Assembly: GCF_900105945.1 (NCBI RefSeq)
Contig: NZ_FNSO01000002.1
Coordinates: 750,349-814,348, forward strand
DNA from: Amycolatopsis tolypomycina
GTDB lineage: Bacteria > Actinomycetota > Actinomycetes > Mycobacteriales > Pseudonocardiaceae
Direction: 5' to 3'
DNA: 64,000 bases
Below, one piece after another: positions 20,059 through 32,016 of the stretch. Each line of letters opens with the position of its first letter. The first letter of the stretch is position 1. The notes below the pieces were generated by a model. The model was not told the origin of the DNA, ran no database searches, and saw only the letters and a program-made list of their open reading frames with translations. The position numbers and the translations under genes were made by a program.

Positions 20059-20895
20059 TCAGCGCTTGTTCTTGCCGGTGCGACGGCGGCGGACGATGAG
20101 GGCGTCGGAAGCCTTGCGGCGACGCGTGCGGCCCTCGGGCTTACCGTTCGGGTTGACCGGGTGGCGACCACCGGAGGTCTTGCCCTCACCACCACCGTGC
20201 GGGTGGTCGACCGGGTTCATGACGACACCGCGGACCGTGGGGCGCTTGCCGCGCCAGCGGTTGCGGCCGGCCTTGCCCCAGTTGATGTTGGCGTGCTCGG
20301 AGTTGCCGACCTCGCCGACCGTGGCGCGATTGCGCACGTCCACGTTGCGGATCTCGCCCGAGGGGAGACGCAGCTGGGCGTACGGACCGTCCTTGGCGAC
20401 GAGCTGCACCTTCGCGCCCGCGGACCGCGCCATCTTCGCGCCGCCGCCGGGGCGGAGCTCGATCGCGTGGATCACGGTGCCGACCGGGATGTTGCGCAGC
20501 GGCAGGTTGTTGCCCGGCTTGATGTCGGCCCGGGGGCCGTTCTCGACGGTGTCGCCCTGCTTCAGCTTCTCCGGCGCGATGATGTAGCGCTTCTCGCCGT
20601 CGGCGTAGTGCAGCAGCGCGATGCGAGCGGACCGGTTGGGGTCGTACTCGATGTGCGCGACCTTGGCGGGGATGCCGTCCTTGTCATTGCGACGGAAGTC
20701 GATGACGCGGTAGGCGCGCTTGTGGCCGCCACCCTTGTGCCGGGTGGTGATCTTGCCGGACGAGTTGCGACCGCCCGAACCGCTCAGCGGACGAAGCAGC
20801 GACTTCTCCGGGGTGGAGCGGGTGATCTCGGCGAAGTCCGAGACGCTCGAACCGCGACGACCCGGGGTCGTCGGCTTGTACTTGCGGATGCCCAT
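20059..20895 (-). CDS. rplB: 50S ribosomal protein L2
   Basis: L2 supports subunit joining and peptidyl transfer. The 278-residue protein begins [20 protein letters not shown] and contains the catalytically important His region [22 protein letters not shown] 20895. It follows rplW by 15 bases in the S10 operon. Confidence 0.98.
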   Translation of the reverse strand: MGIRKYKPTTPGRRGSSVSDFAEITRSTPEKSLLRPLSGSGGRNSSGKITTRHKGGGHKRAYRVIDFRRNDKDGIPAKVAHIEYDPNRSARIALLHYADGEKRYIIAPEKLKQGDTVENGPRADIKPGNNLPLRNIPVGTVIHAIELRPGGGAKMARSAGAKVQLVAKDGPYAQLRLPSGEIRNVDVRNRATVGEVGNSEHANINWGKAGRNRWRGKRPTVRGVVMNPVDHPHGGGEGKTSGGRHPVNPNGKPEGRTRRRKASDALIVRRRRTGKNKR

Positions 20896-20910
20896 TGTCA
20901 GCTCAGTCCT

Positions 20911-21222
20911 TTACGCGGTGGGTCCGCCGAAGATCTCGATCGCCTTGCTTTCGGGCGAAAGAGTCACGATGGCGCGCTTGGTGTCCTTGCGCTTGCCGAA
21001 GCCGGCGCGAGTCCGCTTCCGCTTGCCCTGGCGGTTGGCCGTGTTGACGCTGACCACCTTGACGCCGAACACCTTTTCGACCGCGATCTTGATCTGGGTC
21101 TTGTTGGCGTCCGGGCGGACGATGAACGTGTACTTGTGGTCCTCGAGCAGCCCGTAGGACTTCTCCGAGATGACCGGCGCGAGCAGGATGTCGCGGGGGT
21201 CCGGAATGGCGACCGAACTCAC
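20911..21222 (-). CDS. rplW: 50S ribosomal protein L23
   Basis: L23 is the docking site for trigger factor and SRP at the tunnel exit. The 103-residue sequence shows [20 protein letters not shown] and the Lys/Arg-rich [20 protein letters not shown]. Its start at 21222 overlaps the rplD stop by four bases. Confidence 0.97.
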   Translation of the reverse strand: MSSVAIPDPRDILLAPVISEKSYGLLEDHKYTFIVRPDANKTQIKIAVEKVFGVKVVSVNTANRQGKRKRTRAGFGKRKDTKRAIVTLSPESKAIEIFGGPTA

Positions 21223-21908
21223 TTCTCGTCACTCCCTTCCGTGACCTCGCCCGACCGCGCGGAAGCCTTGACGGACTTGCCACGGACGGGGCCGGCGACG
21301 AACGCGTCGTACGCGGCCTTGGTGAACACGACGTCGTCGTTGACCAGCACGTCGTAGGTGTTGAGCTGGTCGGCCCAGAGGATGTGCACCTCGGGCAGGT
21401 TCCGCAGGGAAACCCAGCTCAGCTCGTCGGCCCGGTCCAGCACCACGAGCACGCGCTTCGCGGCCGTGACGGCGGCGAGGGCGGTCTTGGCGGCCTTGGT
21501 CGACGGCTTCTCGCCGGTCACCAGCTCGGTGACGACGTGCAGCTGGCCGGCGCGGGCCCGGTCGGAGAGGGCGCCACGCAGAGCGGCGGCCTTCATCTTC
21601 TTCGGGGTGCGCTGCGAGTAGTCACGCGGCGTGGGGCCGTGGACGACGCCACCGCCGGCGAACTGCGGCGCGCGGGTCGAACCCTGGCGGGCACGGCCGG
21701 TGCCCTTCTGGCGGTACGGCTTCTTGCCGCCACCGCGAACCTCACCACGGGTCTTCGTGTCGTGCGTGCCCTGGCGCGCGGCGGCCTGCTGGGCCACCAC
21801 GACCTGGTGCATCAGCGCGACATTGGCCTGCACGTCGAAGATCTCCTCGGGGAGGTCCACGGTGCCGTCGGCTTTACCGGCCGGGGTCTTCAGCTCGACG
21901 CTTGTCAT
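21219..21908 (-). CDS. rplD: 50S ribosomal protein L4
   Basis: L4 reaches into the exit tunnel. The 229-residue sequence contains the conserved [20 protein letters not shown] and [20 protein letters not shown], followed by the Rossmann-like C-terminal half. The start at 21908 overlaps rplC by four bases (ATGA). Confidence 0.97.
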   Translation of the reverse strand: MTSVELKTPAGKADGTVDLPEEIFDVQANVALMHQVVVAQQAAARQGTHDTKTRGEVRGGGKKPYRQKGTGRARQGSTRAPQFAGGGVVHGPTPRDYSQRTPKKMKAAALRGALSDRARAGQLHVVTELVTGEKPSTKAAKTALAAVTAAKRVLVVLDRADELSWVSLRNLPEVHILWADQLNTYDVLVNDDVVFTKAAYDAFVAGPVRGKSVKASARSGEVTEGSDEK

Positions 21909-22561
21909 TCGGAGTTACCACCCTTCGCGGCGCTGCGCACGAACAGCAGGCCGCCCTTGGGACCGGGCACAGCGCCCTTGATCAGCAGCAGACCGTCCTC
22001 GGCACGCACGGCGTGCACGGTCAGGTTCTGCGTGGTGACCCGGTCGTTGCCCATCCGGCCCGCCATGCGCAGGCCCTTGAAGACGCGGCCGGGGGTGGCG
22101 CAGCCACCGATCGAACCCGGCTTGCGGTGCACGGCCTGGGCACCGTGGCTCGCGCCCTGGCCCTTGAAGCCGTGGCGCTTCATGACACCCGCGTAGCCCT
22201 TGCCCTTGCTGGTCCCGGTCACGTCGACCTCGACGCCGGCGGCGAACACCTCGGCGGTGATCTCCTGGCCGACCTCGTAGGTCTCGGCGTCGGTGGTGCG
22301 CAGCTCGGCGAGGAACCGGCGCGGAGTCACGCCCGCCTTGTCGAAGTGGCCGGTGCGCGGCTTGTTCACCTTGCGCGGGTCGACCGCGCCGAACGCCAGC
22401 TGCACGGCCGCGTAGCCGTCCTTGTCCTGGGTCCGAACCTGGGTGACCACGTTCGGACCGGCCTTGACGACGGTGACCGGGACAACCCGGTTCTGCTCGT
22501 CGAAGACCTGGGTCATGCCGAGCTTGGTGCCCAGGATGCCCTTCATCTGCCTGTCAGACAT
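21905..22561 (-). CDS. rplC: 50S ribosomal protein L3
   Basis: L3 is an early assembly protein near the peptidyl transferase centre. The 218-residue protein begins [20 protein letters not shown] and carries [20 protein letters not shown] and [23 protein letters not shown] 22561, 33 bases after rpsJ. Confidence 0.98.
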   Translation of the reverse strand: MSDRQMKGILGTKLGMTQVFDEQNRVVPVTVVKAGPNVVTQVRTQDKDGYAAVQLAFGAVDPRKVNKPRTGHFDKAGVTPRRFLAELRTTDAETYEVGQEITAEVFAAGVEVDVTGTSKGKGYAGVMKRHGFKGQGASHGAQAVHRKPGSIGGCATPGRVFKGLRMAGRMGNDRVTTQNLTVHAVRAEDGLLLIKGAVPGPKGGLLFVRSAAKGGNSE

Positions 22562-22594
22562 GTGAGTCTCTTATCTCCGCCGCTCGCCCAACGC

Positions 22595-22900
22595 TTACTG
22601 GATGTTGACGTCGACGCTCGCCGGCAGGTCGATGCGCATGAGCGCGTCGACCGTCTTCGGCGTCGGGTCGAGGATGTCGATCAGACGCTTGTGCGTGCGC
22701 ATCTCGAAGTGCTCGCGCGAGTCCTTGTACTTGTGCGGCGAGCGGATGACGCAGTAAACGTTCTTCTCGGTGGGCAGCGGCACCGGCCCGACAACACGGG
22801 CGCCGGTGCGCGTGACCGTCTCCACGATCTTGCGCGCCGAGGTGTCGATCGCCTCGTGGTCGTAGGCCTTGAGCCGGATGCGGATCTTCTGTCCCGCCAT
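22595..22900 (-). CDS. rpsJ: 30S ribosomal protein S10
   Basis: S10 (NusE) works in the 30S head and in NusB/NusG-dependent antitermination. The 101-residue protein is [20 protein letters not shown] to [13 protein letters not shown] 22900 is the family start. A longer reading from 23080 has no homology. It opens the S10 operon, after a 409-base gap that holds the tuf terminator and presumably the operon promoter. Confidence 0.98.
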   Translation of the reverse strand: MAGQKIRIRLKAYDHEAIDTSARKIVETVTRTGARVVGPVPLPTEKNVYCVIRSPHKYKDSREHFEMRTHKRLIDILDPTPKTVDALMRIDLPASVDVNIQ

Positions 22901-23309
22901 GGTGGCTGCTCGTTCCTTGTCGTCTCGTGCCGCTATCTCACAAAACCCGGCCTGGTGTCCCCACCAGCTCTCGAGTTTCCGCAGTTCAACGGCCCTGTCC
23001 CCGGTCCACGCGGTCGGGCGTGTCGCGCCCGACGCACAGACGGATCCCGCGGGATCGTCGTCTTGCCTGGTCTTCCTCAACGTGAGGAGGCTATGAGCCG
23101 GCTGCGCTTTTGCAAGAACACCGTCTCACTGCCTTTGCCCGCTCGCCTGCAACCCGAAGGAAGAGCTCGGCGGACCGTGGCCACTCGCACCGAGGCGGCC
23201 GGACCCCCGAAGGAATCGGCCGCCCCAGGACGAGCAACCTGAATAGTGTCGCACACGTGATTTGACGCCCCGAACCCGGGGGTGTATTGCCCCCGGGTGG
23301 GGCGCCGAA
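22901..23309 (-). promoter_or_regulatory. tuf-rpsJ intergenic region with tuf terminator
   Basis: No gene is visible. Next to tuf, ACCCGGGGG (23274-23282) pairs with CCCCCGGGT (23290-23298) and flanking CGCCCC/GGGGCG bases lengthen the stem to about 23267-23304, a good terminator for tuf. The remaining 350 bases must hold the S10 operon promoter and leader, but I cannot fix a -10/-35 pair with confidence. Confidence 0.55.
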
Positions 23310-24503
<1,194 letters not shown>

Positions 24504-24632
24504 TGGAATGTCCTCCTGGACTGATTTCGCTTTGTGCTCGTGGGGCGGCGTGGCTGCCGCCCCACGATTGTTCCTTCGTCGGTGCTGCGGACGTTCAGGA
24601 GAGTCCCTTAATGCCCGCGAGCGCTGGGGGAG

Positions 24633-26732
<2,100 letters not shown>

Positions 26733-26807
26733 GAGAGTGTTCCCCTGTTCTCAAGCTTGGGGCCCGGCATGGCTAACCCATAAGGACGGGCGGCAATGCC
26801 GGACTAC

Positions 26808-27278
26808 TTACCAGCGGTAGTGCGCGAAGGCCCGGTTGGACTCGGCCATCTTGTGCGTGTCTTCGCGACGCTTCACGGAGGCACCGAGGCCGTTGGAAGC
26901 GTCCAGGAGCTCGTTCTGCAGGCGCTCGATCATCGTCTTCTCGCGGCGAGCCTGCGAGAAGGAGACCAGCCAGCGCAGGGCCAGCGTGGTGGAGCGGCCC
27001 GGCTTGACCTCGATCGGCACCTGGTAGGTGGCACCACCGACGCGGCGGCTCTTCACCTCGATGGTGGGCTTCACGTTGTCGAGGGCGCGCTTCAGCGTGA
27101 CGACCGGGTCGGTGCCGGTCTTCTCGCGAGCGCCTTCGAGCGCGCCGTACACGATGCGCTCGGCCAGGGACCGCTTCCCGTCCTTCAGCACCTTGTTCAC
27201 CAGCTGGGTGACCAGCGGGGAGGCGTAGACGGGGTCGGAGATCAGCGGCCGCTTCGGGGCCGGACCCTTGCGGGGCAT
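26808..27278 (-). CDS. rpsG: 30S ribosomal protein S7
   Basis: S7 organises the 3' domain of 16S rRNA. The 156-residue sequence contains [20 protein letters not shown] and the RNA-binding [18 protein letters not shown], and ends [14 protein letters not shown] 27278 shares one base with the rpsL stop (TAATG). Confidence 0.98.
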   Translation of the reverse strand: MPRKGPAPKRPLISDPVYASPLVTQLVNKVLKDGKRSLAERIVYGALEGAREKTGTDPVVTLKRALDNVKPTIEVKSRRVGGATYQVPIEVKPGRSTTLALRWLVSFSQARREKTMIERLQNELLDASNGLGASVKRREDTHKMAESNRAFAHYRW

Positions 27279-27652
27279 TAGCTCTTCTCCTTCTTCGCGC
27301 CGTACCGGCTGCGCGCCTGCTTGCGGTTCTTGACACCCTGCGTGTCGAGCGAACCGCGGATGATCTTGTAACGGACACCCGGAAGGTCCTTCACACGACC
27401 ACCGCGCACGAGCACCATCGAGTGCTCCTGCAGGTTGTGGCCCTCACCGGGGATGTAGGCGGTGACCTCGATGCCGCTGGTCAGCTTCACACGCGCGACC
27501 TTGCGCAGCGCCGAGTTCGGCTTCTTGGGGGTCGTGGTGTACACGCGGGTGCACACGCCACGCCGCTGCGGGCTCCCCTTGAGGGCCGCCGTCTTCTGCT
27601 TGGCAGCCTTGTCCTGGCGGCCCTTGCGGACCAGCTGCTGGATCGTGGGCAA
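27278..27652 (-). CDS. rpsL: 30S ribosomal protein S12
   Basis: S12 controls decoding accuracy and is the streptomycin target protein. The 124 residues include [18 protein letters not shown] and [14 protein letters not shown]. Both lysines whose mutation gives streptomycin resistance (Lys43 and Lys88 regions) look wild type. The family start [10 protein letters not shown] is preceded by TTG at 27652 with AGGAAG upstream, so this gene uses the less common TTG start. It opens the str operon. Confidence 0.97.
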   Translation of the reverse strand: MPTIQQLVRKGRQDKAAKQKTAALKGSPQRRGVCTRVYTTTPKKPNSALRKVARVKLTSGIEVTAYIPGEGHNLQEHSMVLVRGGRVKDLPGVRYKIIRGSLDTQGVKNRKQARSRYGAKKEKS

Positions 27653-28000
27653 TGGACCAGCTTCCTGTCGTGATCTGCTTCTTCGTGTCTTCACCGGCCC
27701 CCGCGGTCGGGCGTGTCGGCCCGCGTCACGGTCTCGCGACCGGTAACTTCCCGGAGGGATTTCCGTCGGAACCCCGACCTGCCGAAGCCGGTGACCGGGT
27801 GCCTGAGCACCCCGCCCATGCGCACGGCACGCGGAGCGGCCCGACGCATGCCGGGCACGGTCTCCAAAGATACCCGCCCGGGTCCGGGAGGAGCGCGGCG
27901 GGGGGTCTGAAGGTCTCAGTAGGGCGACGAACCTCCAGCGTACCTCTCAACGCCCCGGGCCTGCGGGACATTCCCACGCCTCGGGTCGCACCGACCGTCC

Positions 28001-28053
28001 GGATGTCATGAACGAGTCGTTCATGACATCCGGCGACCTGAACGAGTCGTTCA
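28001..28053. repeat. Palindromic repeat pair, GAACGAGTCGTTC family
   Basis: Positions 28001-28015 and 28017-28031 are perfect reverse complements around one base (core TGAACGAGTCGTTCA). A second copy of the core lies at 28039-28053. The units are close relatives of the arms of the 2601-2657 inverted repeat. Confidence 0.8.
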
Positions 28054-28164
28054 TCGCATCCGGAAGCCCGGCTCCACCAGCACACCGCCTCCGACGAGGT
28101 GCGCTCGTGCCGAGCCCGCGCGGCCGCCGGCCCCCGCGCTGCCGCGGCGGCGCCCCGGATTCAG

Positions 28165-28225
28165 AACGTCCTGAACGACTCTTTCAGTGCGTCCGACGTC
28201 ATGAACGACTCTTTCATGACGTCGG
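28165..28225. repeat. Direct repeats of TGAACGACTCTTTCA
   Basis: The 15-mer TGAACGACTCTTTCA occurs at 28172-28186 and again at 28202-28216, each followed by a GTCCG or GTCGG-like spacer, giving a period near 30 bases. The same 15-mer is in the hairpin at 2601-2657, so this is a dispersed family. Confidence 0.8.
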
Positions 28226-28242
28226 CGGGACGGCCTCCGGGC

Positions 28243-28398
28243 TCAGTCCTCGTCCGGCTTGGCGTGGTCCGGGCGGCCCGGGTTCGGGTCGCGGGACAGG
28301 TCGATCAGGGGGTGCACGCCCGCGCCCTCCGGGGCCGCGTGACTGCCCGTCGACTTCGGTTCCTCTGTGGAGCCTCCGGCCCCTTCGGTGCTGGTCAT
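28243..28398 (-). CDS. Small acidic/disordered protein, 51 residues
   Basis: A short ORF with a good ribosome site (GAGGAG 7 bases before ATG 28398). The protein starts MTSTEGAGGS and ends DHAKPDED. It is Gly/Pro/Glu-rich, probably disordered, with one more hydrophobic patch (VHPLIDLSRD). There is no signal peptide and no domain I recognise. It is divergent from the YbaB gene, leaving a 157-base shared promoter region. The clean ribosome site and codon pattern support it as a real gene. Confidence 0.5.
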   Translation of the reverse strand: MTSTEGAGGSTEEPKSTGSHAAPEGAGVHPLIDLSRDPNPGRPDHAKPDED

Positions 28399-28555
28399 CA
28401 CACACTCCTCGCGCGTTGTCCCCCGGCTTCCCTCTCGGCCGAAACCTACCCATTACCCGGTCGGGTGATGCAGTGGGATCGGATCGGCCGTTCCGTGCGT
28501 CACAGTGCGGTCGAGGGGTCACGATGGGTGCACCACAAACCGGAAAGGGGGCGGC

Positions 28556-29092
28556 ATGCCGGGCGAGTTCGAGCAGCTGGTCGCCGAGTTCGAGCGGTTC
28601 CAGGCCGGCGTGCGCAACGCCGACGACCGGTTCACCGGGCTGGGCGCCATGCAGCAGCAGCTGACCGAGCTGCGGGCGAGCGCCGCGTCGCCGGACGGGG
28701 GTGTCACCGTCGTCACCGGGCCGGGCGGGGCCGTCCTGGACGTCAAGTTCACCGAGGCCGCGCTGGCCAAGGGGCCGCACGCCCTCTCCGCCGCGCTGCT
28801 GGCCACGCTGCGGGAGGCCGTCGGCGAGGCGGCGCGGCGGCAGGCCGTGATCGTCGAGGAGGCCATGGGCGACGACCTCGGCCTGGTCGACCAGGTCCTG
28901 GAAACCCAGGCCGTCGCGTTCGGAACCACCGTCGAAGAACTGCGGTCGAAGCTGCCGGACGGGACACCGCAGGCCGAGGACTTCTCGGAGCAGCGGGTGC
29001 TGCGGCCGGCCGATCCGCCGACGGCACCACCCGCGCCGGGCCCGTCCGCGGGTGACCGCTTCCTGCGCACCCTGTTCGACGAGGAGGACTGA
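28556..29092 (+). CDS. YbaB/EbfC family nucleoid-associated protein
   Basis: A 178-residue protein whose first 100 residues match the small DNA-binding YbaB/EbfC fold: helix with QQQLTELRASAAS, strand segment VTVVTGPGGAVLDVKF and helix with LLATLREAVGEAARRQ. Unlike typical 100-residue YbaB it has a long Pro-rich acidic tail. ATG 28556 with GGAAAGGGGGCGG upstream. Its stop overlaps the next ATG. In actinobacteria such long YbaB-like proteins often lie beside type VII substrates, as here. Confidence 0.75.
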   Translation: MPGEFEQLVAEFERFQAGVRNADDRFTGLGAMQQQLTELRASAASPDGGVTVVTGPGGAVLDVKFTEAALAKGPHALSAALLATLREAVGEAARRQAVIVEEAMGDDLGLVDQVLETQAVAFGTTVEELRSKLPDGTPQAEDFSEQRVLRPADPPTAPPAPGPSAGDRFLRTLFDEED

Positions 29093-29424
29093 TGGGCGGC
29101 GGTTACCGGGTCCAGGTGGACGCGCTGCACAAGTACGTCGGCGACCTGGAGAAGTACCGGGATCAGGGCGCGAAGATCACCGAAAAGGTGGCGCAGGCCG
29201 ACGTCGGCGACAAGTCGTGGGGCGTGGTCGGCGTCTTCACCAAGGGCGGCTACGACGACACCCTCCGCGAGCTGCACTCCTTGCTGACGTCGATCGCGGA
29301 CGGGCTGGCGTCGGCGCAGGCCAAGCTCACCGACGCCGCGAACGTCTACCAGGGCGTCGAAGACGACCACAAGATCTTCTTCGGCCAGGTCGAGACCCTG
29401 CTCGACGGCCCGGGAAAGCACTGA
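29092..29424 (+). CDS. EspC/WXG100-like type VII secretion substrate
   Basis: A 110-residue helical protein with two predicted helices, a central SWG (residues 42-44) and a C-terminal YxxxE motif (YQGVE, residues 86-90), which is the general export signal of ESX substrates. This fits the EspC or ESAT-6-like families. It overlaps the YbaB stop and precedes a larger WXG-like protein by 10 bases, so the pair is probably exported together. Confidence 0.7.
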   Translation: MGGGYRVQVDALHKYVGDLEKYRDQGAKITEKVAQADVGDKSWGVVGVFTKGGYDDTLRELHSLLTSIADGLASAQAKLTDAANVYQGVEDDHKIFFGQVETLLDGPGKH

Positions 29425-29434
29425 GGGGGCCGCC

Positions 29435-30661
29435 ATGGCAGAGGTCGAAGACGTCGCGAGCGGGATCACCGTCAAGCCCGACGACCCCAAGACGGTGCTC
29501 GGGGTCAACGTCGACAACGCGGTCAAGGCGACGCCGTTCGCCGGGAGCGCGGTCACCGTCGGCAAGGACGTGGTCTCGGTGAAGAAGGCCCTCTTCGCGC
29601 CGCAGCCCGACGGTGCGGACATCACCCTCGCGCTCGGCACCATCGCCACCGACACCGCGAGCTTCATCCAGTCGAGCGCGAGCACGATCACGGACATCGC
29701 GACCGACCCGCTCGGCTGGCTGGTCGGGCAGGGGCTGAACTTCCTGGTCAGCGCCGTCCAGCCGGTCCAGGACGCCATCCACTTCGTCAGCGGCGACGGG
29801 CCGGCGCTCGGCATCGCGGCGGAGAACTTCGGGGCGATCGCCACCGGGCTCGACAAGCTGGCCCGGAACTTCGCCGACGTCGCCGACGAGTCCCTCAAGA
29901 GCTGGGAGGGCGACGCGAGCAACGCCGCGAAGGCAGCGCTGGGCGAGTTCGCGCACGGCATCGAGGGCGTCGCCGGGAAGTCCGGTGACCTGGCCCGGAT
30001 GCTGCAGCTCAACAGCATGCTGATGAGCTTCGTCGAAGACCTGATCAAGGCCATCCTCACCGAGTTCGTGACCTGGCTGATCCTGTTGTGGGTGCCCGCG
30101 CTGGCCGCCGCGGTGCCGACGTGCGGGGCTTCGCTGTCCGCGGCCGCCCCGGTGACCGAGGTCAAGGCGGCGCAGACGACCGCGAAGACCACCCAGAAGG
30201 TGAACAAGCTGCGCGAGCTCCTGCAGAAGGTGCTCGACTGGCTCCGGAAGCTGCAGCAGAAGTTCGCCTCGACGACGCTCGGCAAGTCGCTGACGAAGAT
30301 CGCGAAGGAGAACGAAGGCAAGGATCTCCTCCAGAAGGCCGTCGGCGACAAGGGCATGATCGGCAAGCGCTGGGCGAAGGCCTTCGAGAACCCGGTGCTC
30401 GACGCCGCGGGGAAGATCGACTACCAGAAGACGATGCTCAAGGCCGGCGCCGGCGAAGCGCTGAAGAAGGGTGGCGAGGCGGCCATCAAGGGCGTCCTCG
30501 GCTACAACCCGGCCAACCCCGGCGACAACCCGGCCAAGACGGTGAACGACCACCTCGGCAAGCTCAACAGCCACGTCAAGAACGCGAAGAAGACGAGTGA
30601 CTTCGACGGGACCGGCCGCGACCAGTCCGTCGAGGAGACCCGCGAAGACCTGGACTTCTGA
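29435..30661 (+). CDS. Large WXG-like protein, putative type VII substrate
   Basis: A 408-residue protein. Residues 70-210 are helical and contain DESLKSWEGDASNAAK (W157-x-G159), similar to the N-terminal WXG100-like domain of CpnT-type exported toxins. A hydrophobic segment lies at 211-228, then Lys-rich helices and a polar C-terminus ending REDLDF. No known toxin active site can be seen. It follows the EspC-like gene directly. It could be an effector or a structural ESX substrate. Confidence 0.55.
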   Translation: MAEVEDVASGITVKPDDPKTVLGVNVDNAVKATPFAGSAVTVGKDVVSVKKALFAPQPDGADITLALGTIATDTASFIQSSASTITDIATDPLGWLVGQGLNFLVSAVQPVQDAIHFVSGDGPALGIAAENFGAIATGLDKLARNFADVADESLKSWEGDASNAAKAALGEFAHGIEGVAGKSGDLARMLQLNSMLMSFVEDLIKAILTEFVTWLILLWVPALAAAVPTCGASLSAAAPVTEVKAAQTTAKTTQKVNKLRELLQKVLDWLRKLQQKFASTTLGKSLTKIAKENEGKDLLQKAVGDKGMIGKRWAKAFENPVLDAAGKIDYQKTMLKAGAGEALKKGGEAAIKGVLGYNPANPGDNPAKTVNDHLGKLNSHVKNAKKTSDFDGTGRDQSVEETREDLDF

Positions 30662-30663
30662 CG

Positions 30664-31281
30664 ATGGAGACGCTCTTCACGATCGGTCTCCTGGTGGTCG
30701 TGGCCGCGGTGGCCGCGGCGATCTGGTGGCGGTCACAGCGGAAGGCGGCCGCGAGCCGCGCGGGCCACTGGTTCAAGGCGTTCGCCGCCGAGCGGGGCGG
30801 CACGTTCGGCAGCGGCGACGGCGGCCCGGCGCCTTCGTTCGGCGTGTTTCACCCGACCGGGCGACCGCTGACGGGTGCGCCGGTCGACCCGTGGGTGGAG
30901 TTCCGCCTCGGCGACCGGCCGGTGCTCGGGATCGACACGAACGAGTCCTACCGGAACTTCGACGACCACATCCACTTCCGCGACCTGCACGTGACGCAGG
31001 TGCGCGTGCCGCCGGGCCCGGAGCTGCGGATCGTCCCGGGCCGTGGAGTGTCGATGCCGACGCTGCCGCCGGATTCCCCGCTCGACGCCGAAGTGGCCCG
31101 GTGGCTGGCGGCCAACCCGCGGTTCGGGCAGCGCGAGGTCGTCGTGGCGAACGGCGCCGCGCGGACCTGGGGCCCGGGCTGCGCGACGCGGCAGAACCTC
31201 ACCGCCGAGGCCCGGTACCTCGCCGAGCTGGCCGACCACCTGCCGGCCGCGCTGTGGAACCTCAGCGGCGGCGCGCGGTGA
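30664..31281 (+). CDS. Membrane-anchored protein of unknown function
   Basis: A 205-residue protein with one N-terminal helix (LFTIGLLVVVAAVAAAIWW) followed by a basic cluster and a soluble domain. No motif is recognised. It starts two bases after the WXG-like gene, so it is co-transcribed and could be an accessory or immunity-type partner. Its end overlaps the convergent next gene by 20 bases. Confidence 0.6.
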   Translation: METLFTIGLLVVVAAVAAAIWWRSQRKAAASRAGHWFKAFAAERGGTFGSGDGGPAPSFGVFHPTGRPLTGAPVDPWVEFRLGDRPVLGIDTNESYRNFDDHIHFRDLHVTQVRVPPGPELRIVPGRGVSMPTLPPDSPLDAEVARWLAANPRFGQREVVVANGAARTWGPGCATRQNLTAEARYLAELADHLPAALWNLSGGAR

Positions 31282-31486
31282 GGTGGGTCAGGCCGGCCGA
31301 CAACGCGAACAGCAGCCCGAGGCCGACGACATAGGGCCCGGCGAGGAGGGCGAAGCCGGCGCCGATGTTGGCGTCGGGCTGGTCCGAGGTCGCCTGGAAG
31401 CCGATCGCGCCGACCGACAGCAGGACAGCGCCCGCCGTGATCAGCACGACGGCGACAACCGTGAGGCGCTTCGTGACGGGCGTCAT
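31262..31486 (-). CDS. Small two-helix membrane protein
   Basis: A 74-residue protein with two hydrophobic helices (LTVVAVVLITAGAVLLSVGAI and a second near residues 43-63) separated by an acidic loop. ATG 31486. Function unknown. It overlaps the 3' end of the + strand gene by 20 bases, so one transcript may interfere with the other. Confidence 0.55.
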   Translation of the reverse strand: MTPVTKRLTVVAVVLITAGAVLLSVGAIGFQATSDQPDANIGAGFALLAGPYVVGLGLLFALSAGLTHLTARRR

Positions 31487-31497
31487 GTCTCCATGGT

Positions 31498-31539
31498 GCC
31501 CGGGGCCGCGCCGATCCGCCGGATCAGCGGGCCCCGGGC
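31498..31539 (-). terminator. Hairpin at the end of the SBP56-type operon
   Basis: GCCCGGGGCC and GGGCCCCGGGC pair at the outside and GATCC/GGATC pairs inside, just downstream of the last gene of the operon (stop at 31545). The stem is long and GC-rich. Confidence 0.5.
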
Positions 31540-31544
31540 GAGGG

Positions 31545-31772
31545 TCAGAACGAGGGCAGGAGCTTGCCCGGCACGCCGTTGACCGACTGGATCAGGCCGA
31601 GCACCGGCACCCCCAGCGGCGCGAACGTCCAGATGTTGTTCAGGCCGCTGGTGTCGGGCTCGTCGACGACCACCACCCCGGGGGTGTCGGCCAGCGCGGG
31701 GGCCGCCGCGCCGAACAGGGCCGCTCCGGCGATGACCGCGGCGCCGGCCGCGCGGACGAGGTTCTTCTTCAT
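31545..31772 (-). CDS. Small secreted protein, 75 residues
   Basis: A signal peptide is clear (MKKNLVRAAGAAVIAGAALF, cleavage likely after ALA near residue 28). The mature part, about 46 residues, has a short acidic N-terminus and a hydrophobic C-terminal half with PLGVPVLGLIQSVNGVPGKL. There are no cysteines, so it is not a chaplin with the usual disulfide. It resembles the next small protein, from which it is separated by 12 bases, and is last in a four-gene operon. Function unknown. Confidence 0.65.
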   Translation of the reverse strand: MKKNLVRAAGAAVIAGAALFGAAAPALADTPGVVVVDEPDTSGLNNIWTFAPLGVPVLGLIQSVNGVPGKLLPSF

Positions 31773-31784
31773 TTCGGGGTCCTT

Positions 31785-31991
31785 TCAGGAAACTGCGGTG
31801 ATGAGGCCGAACACGGGGGCGAGCAGGCCGACCGGCTGGCCGAGCGGACCGAGGACACTGCCGAGGTCGACGCCGGGCGCGAGCCAGACCGGCCCCTGCG
31901 TCGGGTCGGCACTGGCGACGCCGCCGGCCAGGCCGGTCAGCGCCGTCGCCGCGGCCAGGGGCAGCAGCACGCGGGCGGCAAGACGTTTCAT
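31785..31991 (-). CDS. Small secreted protein, 68 residues
   Basis: Signal peptide MKRLAARVLLPLAAATALTG with cleavage likely after ASA, then a mature part of about 40 residues ending PLGQPVGLLAPVFGLITAVS. The pattern PLG-x-PV-GL shared with its neighbour suggests duplication. No cysteine. It follows the membrane-protein gene by 25 bases. Function unknown. Surface-active or membrane-associating behaviour is possible from the hydrophobic tail. Confidence 0.6.
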   Translation of the reverse strand: MKRLAARVLLPLAAATALTGLAGGVASADPTQGPVWLAPGVDLGSVLGPLGQPVGLLAPVFGLITAVS

Positions 31992-32016
31992 TTCTTTTCC
32001 TTTCCTGCCAAGGGTT

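Larger units (their letters stand above)
27653..28242. other. 590-base intergenic region upstream of rpsL with repeat units
   Basis: No protein gene is supported. The half next to rpsL must hold the str operon promoter, but no -10/-35 pair stands out. The far half carries two groups of short palindromic units (28001-28053 and 28165-28225), described separately. Confidence 0.6.

Noticed and set aside
27278..27652. Streptomycin-resistance change in RpsL
   Set aside because: The KKPNS and VKDLPG lysines look wild type.
31545..31991. Chaplin or rodlin genes
   Set aside because: The mature parts lack the chaplin cysteines and repeat pattern; only size and secretion fit.
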